Assembly (NCBI GenBank): GCA_022739095.1
Contig: JAIJEI010000037.1
Location: 1-13,528, forward strand
DNA length: 13,528 nucleotides
Source of the DNA: Bifidobacterium sp.
Lineage (GTDB): Bacteria; Actinomycetota; Actinomycetes; Actinomycetales; Bifidobacteriaceae
Direction of reading: 5' to 3'
The notes under the pieces were generated by a model. The model was not told where the DNA came from and did not search any database. It worked only from the letters and a program-made list of their open reading frames with translations. The position numbers and the translations under genes are program-made. Each line of letters opens with the position of its first letter. The first letter of the stretch is position 1. Shown in pieces: positions 1-5,951 of this stretch.

Positions 1-1
1 A

Positions 2-1396
2 GATGTGATCGATGCAAAAGATGCCGCACTGATTTCAAAATCCACACCAGGTCGTGCGGTAGTAAGGTTGGGTTCCAGCTCGCTGATCCCGTTCCAATCA
101 GCCCGTGTAGGAGGTCGATACATTGATCCGCTGACTGACAAAACTGCTGAACAGACTCGACCTCCTTTCATACGGTCTTTGCCTTTCCCTCGTCTTGGCG
201 TAGCTGCTCCGCAACGTCCTAAATCCAAGAAGAGTAGTGGTGACGTCAACGTAACAGATCTTAAAAAGTTAGTGGATGCGATTAATGAGGCAGCTCGTCG
301 TGAGCATATTCCGCAGCAGCGTCAGCCTTGGTTGCCGGCATTATCGGAGCGCGTGGAGCTTTCTGACCTGCAAACGATGATTGTTCGGGATACGATAAAA
401 GCTAGTGCTGAAGCTGAAGTCTCAATCCCATTCGCGATTGGAGATTATCCGCAAGAACAAAGGCAGAGTGTGGTGTCTGTTGAATTGAGTTCTTTGGGAA
501 ACATGTTCATTGTTGGCACCTCTCGATCTGGCAAATCTACGGCGCTACGTACCATCGCTTACTCTGCGAGCGTTACGTACTCGCCCGAATACGTGCATAT
601 TTATTGCATCGATGGAGGCAATGGTGCAATTGCACCGCTACAGGCTTTGCCCAATGTGGGTGTGGTGGCATTGCGCAGTGAGACGCAAAAGATTGAACGT
701 CTTATGAGCAAGTTGGAAGCGGAGTGTAAAAGACGATCGTCTCTGCTGTCTCGCGATGGTTATAGCAGTATTGATGAATACAATCTGTCGAGCAAGTCTT
801 CGAACGGTCGATTGCCGCATATTATTATCATGTTGGATTCATGGGACGGTTTTAATTCCGTGTTTCAAAATTACGATGGTGGCTCTTTGATTGATCGTAT
901 ACAAATACTGATGCGTGAGGGGGCGTCCTCAGGTATACACTTCATTGTTACTGGTGATCATTCATTATTGCTCGGTCGTATGTCCGTGTTGGCTGGTAGC
1001 AAAGTACTATTGCGTTTGATAGACTCCACTGACTATACAGAAGTGGGTATGTCGGCTCGTGATGTGCCGGATGAAATTCCAGACGGGCGTGGATATCGAT
1101 CGGAAGATAGCGGAGAAATACAGATTGCGAAAATTCGCAAAGACTCGTCCGGCCAAGAGGAATCAGAGCTGATACGTGCTACTGGTGTTCGACTACGGGC
1201 AACAAGGGATCATGACTTGCCCAAAATCTTGAGGCCGTTTACCATTGAACAATTGCCTGATGAGATTACATTGTCGCAGGTGTATTCGCAAATGACCGGA
1301 TCTCGGGATGCAGATCTTTCTGATAGGGAAGAGTGCATCATACCTCTCGGAGTCGGTGGCGAAGACAATGAGCCAATTCTGTTTGATCCGAAGTAA
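2..1396 (+). pseudogene. EccC/EssC-type T7SS ATPase, 5' part (cut by window edge, ends at premature TAA)
   Basis: The reading frame is open to the left edge, so the true start lies outside; the first GTG at 5 is internal. Numbering from that GTG, residues 1-37 (TPGRAV..., then IPFQSARVGG) look like the linker that follows an FtsK/SpoIIIE domain in EccC/EssC proteins. A nucleotide-binding domain follows, with Walker A GTSRSGKS at 171-178 and a Walker B-like IIIMLDSW at 273-280, where the second acidic residue is replaced by Ser-Trp. EccC/EssC are membrane-anchored multi-ATPase motors that recognise and drive export of WXG100-type substrates in type VII secretion. The frame stops at TAA 1394-1396, yet the same frame continues at once into another ATPase domain (next entry), so I read this as one gene broken by a nonsense change, probably CAA to TAA. 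Family assignment is from motifs only. Confidence 0.78.
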
Positions 1397-1402
1397 ATTC
1401 CT

Positions 1403-2029
1403 GTGCTGCCAATTTACGGCACACCGCAAAGTGGCAAGACCACTATGCTGGTGACTATTGTCAATGGTGCATTGCTGAGTGGCTATCATGTAATCATTGC
1501 GGCACCAAAGAATAATGCTATGCGTTCGTTTGTCGGTATGGACGGTGTGGAGCGTGTTGCCACCACTCCCGTTGAAATTACTGAGGATCTTTTAAACACT
1601 TATGTGAATGATTCTCGGGCGTTGTTTATTTTCGATGATTGTCAATTGCTTAAGGATATTCCAGCATCTAATTGGATTATGGCAAAAATAGGAATGTTGG
1701 AGCCCGACAACGCTAGCTTCGTGTTTGCTGGCGACACTGGAGAGTTTCCATCGGGCTTCGGTAATTGGGCTTCTAAAGTGAAAACGATTCGGCAAGGTGT
1801 GTTGTTGAAGCCCGAGAATCTGATGGATCAAGATTTGATCAATATTAAGATTCGCCGATCACAATTGAAGAGCGATATGCCCGTTGGACGTGGATTCGCA
1901 CACCTTGGCGTAATATCGGCTTCCCTACAGGAAGCTCTTAGCGAGCCTTCGGATGTAGACGATATTAGGCGACACATTATATCCATATCATCGGAATTTC
2001 CTTCTGTATCGTCATTAGCGAGGAACTGA
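1403..2029 (+). pseudogene. EccC/EssC-type T7SS ATPase, 3' part (last ATPase domain)
   Basis: This segment lies in the same frame as the preceding fragment, separated only by the TAA and two codons. From the GTG at 1403 it encodes 208 residues with Walker A GTPQSGKT at 6-13 and a Walker B-like ALFIFDD near 70-76, giving a second P-loop domain in series, as expected for the C-terminal ATPase of EccC/EssC. In studied systems this last domain binds the C-terminal signal of the secreted WXG100 partner. No Shine-Dalgarno sequence precedes GTG 1403, so independent translation is unlikely; the upstream product would lack the substrate-binding domain. An alternative is a genuinely two-gene ATPase, as with EccCa/EccCb, but there the known split falls between the first and second domains rather than here. 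A 6-base gap separates it from the FHA gene. Confidence 0.75.
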
Positions 2030-2035
2030 TACTGA

Positions 2036-2581
2036 GTGAACATAAGAAAAAAGAAATCAGTGATACGTACTGCTTCCAATACGGCTCAAGTGTATAGCGA
2101 ATTACCCGTATTACCTAAAGAAATCCAGCCGATTGTGAGTGAAGAGCGTGATCGTAATCCAACGGTAATCCAGAGAATGCCGGTATCCGTTCCTGTAGTA
2201 TCACAAGGAGCGTCGCGGATATCAGCAGTGCCGATGCCTTTACCGGTGAATCGGCGATATATGCTGGAGTTTTCTGATGGCCAACGTGTTCCCGTGCGGA
2301 ATCGTTGCGGAGCGGGCCGTATGCCGGCGAGTCCCTCGGACGGGTATGATGCATTTGCGGTGCTGCATGATTCGAGTCAGCAGGTTTCGCGGCGACATTT
2401 CGAATTCGGTGTCACTCCACTTGGTCAAGTTTGGGTTGTGGATTGTGATTCCGCAAATGGTACGTGGCTAGAGGCACACGGAACCAGAATACAGCTAACC
2501 AAGTTTTTGCGTACCGGCATGTCTTTAGGTGACGTATTGTGTTTTGGTAGTATGAGAGCGAAACTAATAGAAGTAAAGTAG
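2036..2581 (+). CDS. Small FHA domain protein of the T7SS-like module
   Basis: A 181-residue soluble protein. Residues 1-70 form a basic, low-complexity leader (MNIRKKKS at the start) without a signal peptide. Residues about 74-180 form a forkhead-associated domain: GRMPA near 94-98, SRRHFEF near 118-124, and DSANGTW near 138-144, the usual Gly-Arg, Ser-x-x-His and Asn-Gly positions of the phosphothreonine pocket. FHA domains dock on phosphorylated Thr in partner proteins, and FHA proteins often accompany T7SS genes in Gram-positive bacteria. The GTG start at 2036 is 6 bases after the ATPase stop; AGGA at 2021-2024 is a possible, rather distant ribosome site. The gene is intact although genes on both sides are broken. 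Its natural ligand is unknown; phospho-Thr on the T7SS ATPase or on a neighbouring protein would be reasonable. Confidence 0.87.
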   Translation: MNIRKKKSVIRTASNTAQVYSELPVLPKEIQPIVSEERDRNPTVIQRMPVSVPVVSQGASRISAVPMPLPVNRRYMLEFSDGQRVPVRNRCGAGRMPASPSDGYDAFAVLHDSSQQVSRRHFEFGVTPLGQVWVVDCDSANGTWLEAHGTRIQLTKFLRTGMSLGDVLCFGSMRAKLIEVK

Positions 2582-2609
2582 ATTCGATTCGTTTCTGAAG
2601 CGAGGTCAT

Positions 2610-3155
2610 ATGGAGCGTGTTCCATTACCGAATGGAAGTCCGATACCTGCAAGACCATCGCAGGTGAACCGGGCACAGTTTCGCGGACGGGGAACGGTCG
2701 CAAATTGGGTGATACCCGTGTTGATTGTGTTAATCGTTGTGATTGGAGGCATGGTGGTGTGTGTGAATGTTTGGCATAATGCGCGTGAACGTGAGCAGTC
2801 GCAAGTTGCCGATCGGGTGAGTGATGCGGAAGAGTATTTGGCCCGTTTGACGGTGGCGAAGTATTCAGGGGTAAAGAGCATCGAATTTGAGCCGTATTGG
2901 TATCATCGTTGGGCCGGTACTACGTATCGTATGCGCGTCAATGGGGTGGAAAGTTCTTGGATGGTGGATGGGGAGCCGGGCAGCATAGAAAACCCGGTCG
3001 AGAGTGGGACCATCAATGATGACGTGGCGTTCGACGAGGGATGGTTCGCGGGAGACCGCGGTTCCGGCGTCAGGAAGCGTGACGCCAAGCTGGACGCGGA
3101 TTCCGTGACATTGAACGATGTGGAAGTGAAATATTGTTTGCAGAAGGATGAGTAG
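2610..3155 (+). CDS. Single-pass membrane protein of unknown function
   Basis: I do not recognise a family. The 181-residue product has a Pro/Arg-rich N-terminus (1-30, several Arg), one strong hydrophobic helix at about 31-53 (ANWVIPVLIVLIVVIGG), then a charged segment near 57-80 that may be helical and a C-terminal domain with many aromatic and acidic residues (FEPYWYHRW near 93-101). The basic side before the helix suggests an N-in orientation with about 125 residues outside. ATG 2610 is the only in-frame ATG near the beginning; GAGGT at 2602-2606 lies close upstream, giving unusually short spacing. It sits 28 bases after the FHA gene and 5 bases before the hydrolase gene, so the three are probably one transcript. 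Position next to a possible secreted hydrolase makes an accessory or immunity role conceivable, but nothing in the sequence proves it. Confidence 0.7.
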   Translation: MERVPLPNGSPIPARPSQVNRAQFRGRGTVANWVIPVLIVLIVVIGGMVVCVNVWHNAREREQSQVADRVSDAEEYLARLTVAKYSGVKSIEFEPYWYHRWAGTTYRMRVNGVESSWMVDGEPGSIENPVESGTINDDVAFDEGWFAGDRGSGVRKRDAKLDADSVTLNDVEVKYCLQKDE

Positions 3156-3160
3156 AGACT

Positions 3161-4129
3161 ATGATTTCTGATGAAGAGTTGAAAGAACTATGTGATAAAA
3201 GTTATGCCATCGATCCGATGAAGCAAGATTCCCGTCGTCCTCAGACTAACAAAAGTATTTACATTGGCGATACGAAATTCAAAGTAATTCAGGCGATTAG
3301 TTGATCAGAAACAGGTTTTCAAGGGATGATTGTTGCTCCAGTGGTCTCAGATCATTAGATTGATTATTCACATGTAACAGTGGTGTATGCAGGTACCAAT
3401 TCCAAAGATATCAAGGACATTAATCAAGATGTGCAGACGTTTGGTATGGGATCTCAGTCCGGTCAAGTGCAGGATGCTAACACCATGGCTGATTATGCCA
3501 TGCGTATTGCGAAAGAACATGGTTATGGTCATGTAGAATTTTCTGGTCATTCGTTGGGAGGCGGACTGGCTCTGTATGAGGCTGCTCGCAAGGAACAGGC
3601 AGCCCGTACTTTTAGTGCGGCAGATCCGTGGAACGCCTTATCGGATGAGTCTCGCAAATGGGCAAAGTCTCACAAGGATAAGCTGATTGATTACCGCCAT
3701 GATCAGGATATCGTTACTGGTAGTACTAATTTGTTGACTGTAGGCACCGCCAACAAAACAGCCAAAGTGGTTTGGTCGAAATATGCTAAAACCTCATTGG
3801 ATGGGCATGGACTGGACCTTTTCCACTTTGATGGTGGTAGAGTGTCGGTGGATTCCAATGGCCCTCTATCTGACGCTGAGGTAAAGAATAGGTGGAAGGC
3901 TCGACTTGCTGCATTGGTAGCTCCGTATGCCAAGAAAGGTGCGGAGCTATATTCTGGTATTTCTGCAATTGGTGGTGGCCCGGCATTGTCAACGTTAACT
4001 GGTATAGCTGCCTCTGTTCTTACTGTGGCGGTTGGTGCATACGCCGCATTTAACGTAGGCAAGATTGCCATTGATTCATCTGCCGGGCGAAGTGGGGATG
4101 GCCCGCCAATGCGCCGGCAAACGGGTTGA
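3161..4129 (+). pseudogene. Class-3-lipase-like alpha/beta hydrolase broken by two in-frame stops
   Basis: Starting at ATG 3161, five bases after the previous stop, one frame runs to TGA 4127-4129 and would give about 322 residues, but it is interrupted by TGA 3302-3304 (codon 48) and TAG 3356-3358 (codon 66). Sequence on both sides of the stops reads like one fold: an N-terminal helix and strand, then VTVVYAGTN after the second stop, the usual strand and oxyanion region of lipase-3 proteins. The nucleophile elbow is GHSLGGG (Ser at about codon 131), a likely catalytic Asp lies in RHDQDIVTG (about codon 183), and a candidate His in LDGHGLDLFHF. The C-terminus has a Gly/Ala-rich hydrophobic stretch (about codons 240-300) that could enter a membrane. 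Placement after T7SS genes suggests a secreted lipase-type effector, like TslA of Staphylococcus. Longest open part is 3359-4129; no good ribosome site precedes GTG 3380. Confidence 0.8.
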
Positions 4130-4220
4130 GACGCGTTGGATGTGGTATTCCGCCGAACTCATCTGGGTCGAGACCCTATTCGTGTTCCTCGCCATCATGG
4201 TCGCCATCTCAGGAATCTGA
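4098..4220 (+). CDS. Doubtful 40-residue single-helix membrane ORF
   Basis: This ORF overlaps the last 32 bases of the hydrolase frame in another frame and ends at TGA 4218-4220. It begins MARQCAGKRVETRW and then has a hydrophobic stretch (ETLFVFLAIMVAISGI) reaching its C-terminus. It is too short to assign. GTGGGG just before ATG 4098 could be a weak ribosome site, but it is very near. It may be a small membrane protein, the displaced end of a decayed neighbour, or chance. It lies where base composition changes from AT-richer to GC-rich. Confidence 0.25.
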   Translation: MARQCAGKRVETRWMWYSAELIWVETLFVFLAIMVAISGI

Positions 4221-4302
4221 CACATACGGTCTGGTGAGCTTTATTCCTGCGTTTTGCTTCTCTGGAAAGCGTTGGGCCCGGCACGGGACTAGACTTGAGC
4301 AT

Positions 4303-5901
4303 ATGAGAGCGAAGACTGTTAAGGATCGGCGTACGGGGGCTCAGACGCTGACCATACATACCACGCGAGGCGAGTCGTTGGATCTTGGGCAGGCACAATG
4401 GCTTGCTGAAGGCCATTGGTATATGCTGCCGTTCCGGTTTGAGAGCAATGGTGCCGAAATTCTCTTCTATTATGACGTGACTCATTGCGAGACGATGCAC
4501 GGCGTGCTGAGGTCGGTAGTGCCTGGCGGCCAATATGTGGGCATACTCGTGGCGGTATTGTCCGTTATGGAGCAATGCGAGGAGCATCGCGTGCCGCTGT
4601 CGTACGTGCAGTGGGACCCCAAAAGCGTGTATATCTCCGCACAGGGGTATCCGCTGTTCGTGGTGGTGCCGGCGCTGGGACTGGAACCCGATCGCAACAC
4701 CGCCACCACTTTGCTGCAGACATTGGCCGATGCACGCCGGACCCGGCTTGAGGATGCCGTTGTGCAAGGTTATCAGCGTGCGCTCGCCGAGTCCCTGGGA
4801 CGCAATTCACTGGTTAATGCAGGTGCTCTGCATGATTTTATGGCGTATTTGCTGCCCGGCACTGTTCAGCCGCGTCAAGCGCAGTCAGCGCAGTCGACTC
4901 ATGAAGATAATGGTTCGGAGACGCAATTTGGGGCGACCGTGGTATCTGATGGCACCATGGTCGGTGCCACGCGATTTGGCGCCACAGTATTGAGCTCCAA
5001 GCCTAAACTTCAGACGACGCCGCAACAGTCTGCGGCGCCGGTGACTGCTGCGGCGACGTCGGCATCAGCCACGCCGTCAGCGCACGTAGCGCCGGTGACT
5101 TCCACAACGAGGGGAGCGCACGCGGCACCGGTGGGTCTCGCAACGAGGGGAGCACACGCGGCACAGTCGGCTTCCGCAACGTCGGCACAGTCGGCTCCTA
5201 CAACACCGGCACAGCCGACTCCCGTAACACTGGCCGCGCCCGTCGTACAGCCGGCTCCTGCAATGCCGCCCCGCAAGCAGGAAGCGCAGCTTGCCCGCGA
5301 GAACCCCGTTCGCGAACAATATATCAGCGAAAATCTCGCCCTTGATAATAGGGGAGCGACACCAGATGTGTTGACTAACGCGGTCGCGGGTGGCGCGACA
5401 ACTGCTGCCGTGGGCGAGACCAACGCTGCAACAGCCGCTCACGGCGCGAATACGGTCAACAACATCGATGCCGTTCGGGTTCCCATCACTAGCAGTATCG
5501 CTCGCCCCATCATTCCCGTCAGTGCCGTTAACAGAGCGCTGCACGCCGACGAGAACGACAGCGAAGGCGAGACGATGCTGCGCCTCTACACGGACAAGTC
5601 CAGAGGCTTTACCGTCACACGATTGCGCGACGGTAAAGCAATAACAGTGCACGCCACACGAGCCACCATCGGGCGATCGAAAACCGCGGACATTCACATG
5701 GGCGGCAATACCAACGTCAGCCGTATCCATGCGGTGATTGACATGCTGGATGACGGACGTTTTTGCATCACCGACAATCATTCGGCCAACGGCACTGCGG
5801 TAGGTGGCCGCGAACTGGCAAGCGGCGGATGCGAATATGCGGCATCTGGCGGCGATTTCACGCTGGCCGACGACACATTCGTGATCTCTCTCCTACAATA
5901 G
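4303..5901 (+). CDS. DUF6382-like / FHA domain protein
   Basis: From ATG 4303 the product has 532 residues and no membrane helix. Residues about 1-185 resemble the DUF6382 type of N-terminal domain known from FHA proteins (LPFRFESNGAEILFYYDVT near 42-60, then VPLSYVQWDPKSVYIS), a fold I consider reminiscent of the kinase-like part of T7SS protein EssB; this is my recall, not a search. Residues about 190-420 form an Ala/Thr/Pro/Gln-rich linker holding FGATVVS (209-215) and FGATVLSS (225-232). The C-terminal 100 residues are an FHA domain: TIGRSKTADI, VSRIHAVI and NHSANGTAV supply the phosphothreonine-pocket residues. The frame is open back to TTG 4126, but those 59 extra codons look like noise, so I prefer 4303. 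No clear Shine-Dalgarno precedes it; TAGACT at 4290-4295 would suit a leaderless start, a weak guess. It probably shares a transcript with the zinc-ribbon gene 50 bases downstream. Confidence 0.85.
   Translation: MRAKTVKDRRTGAQTLTIHTTRGESLDLGQAQWLAEGHWYMLPFRFESNGAEILFYYDVTHCETMHGVLRSVVPGGQYVGILVAVLSVMEQCEEHRVPLSYVQWDPKSVYISAQGYPLFVVVPALGLEPDRNTATTLLQTLADARRTRLEDAVVQGYQRALAESLGRNSLVNAGALHDFMAYLLPGTVQPRQAQSAQSTHEDNGSETQFGATVVSDGTMVGATRFGATVLSSKPKLQTTPQQSAAPVTAAATSASATPSAHVAPVTSTTRGAHAAPVGLATRGAHAAQSASATSAQSAPTTPAQPTPVTLAAPVVQPAPAMPPRKQEAQLARENPVREQYISENLALDNRGATPDVLTNAVAGGATTAAVGETNAATAAHGANTVNNIDAVRVPITSSIARPIIPVSAVNRALHADENDSEGETMLRLYTDKSRGFTVTRLRDGKAITVHATRATIGRSKTADIHMGGNTNVSRIHAVIDMLDDGRFCITDNHSANGTAVGGRELASGGCEYAASGGDFTLADDTFVISLLQ
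5105..5231 (+). repeat. Short direct repeats inside the FHA protein linker
   Basis: Two 24-base copies at 5105-5128 and 5141-5164 differ at one base and encode the TRGAHAA motif twice, 12 codons apart. They run into a 24-base period in which GGCACAG recurs at 5160, 5184 and 5208, encoding eight-residue Ala/Gln/Ser/Thr/Pro units. All units keep the frame, so copy number changes would lengthen or shorten the flexible linker without breaking the gene. Confidence 0.75.
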
Positions 5902-5937
5902 AAGGCAGAGAAGAACCGAAGCGATGACGCTGATAGC

Positions 5938-5944
5938 GGGGGAG
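5938..5944 (+). promoter_or_regulatory. Ribosome binding site of the zinc-ribbon gene
   Basis: GGGGGAG ends seven bases before ATG 5952, a normal Shine-Dalgarno position that fixes this start. No promoter is evident in the 50 bases after the FHA gene stop, supporting co-transcription. Confidence 0.7.
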
Positions 5945-5951
5945 AAGAACT

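Noticed and set aside
3302..3358. Selenocysteine, readthrough or stop reassignment in the hydrolase
   Set aside because: Both TGA and TAG are used within 19 codons and a TAA occurs in the ATPase; no recoding hairpin is visible, and all other genes use these codons as normal stops.
2036..4129. A WXG100 substrate gene in the T7SS-like region
   Set aside because: No roughly 100-residue helical ORF with a central W-x-G was found in this window; it may lie to the left.
4126..4302. N-terminal extension of the DUF6382/FHA protein from TTG 4126
   Set aside because: The 59 extra residues are Ser/Pro/Arg-rich and frame-shifted over the small hydrophobic ORF; no ribosome site supports the TTG.
5105..5231. 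CRISPR-like array
   Set aside because: The repeats are in frame, imperfect, adjacent, and encode a low-complexity linker; spacers of constant size are missing.
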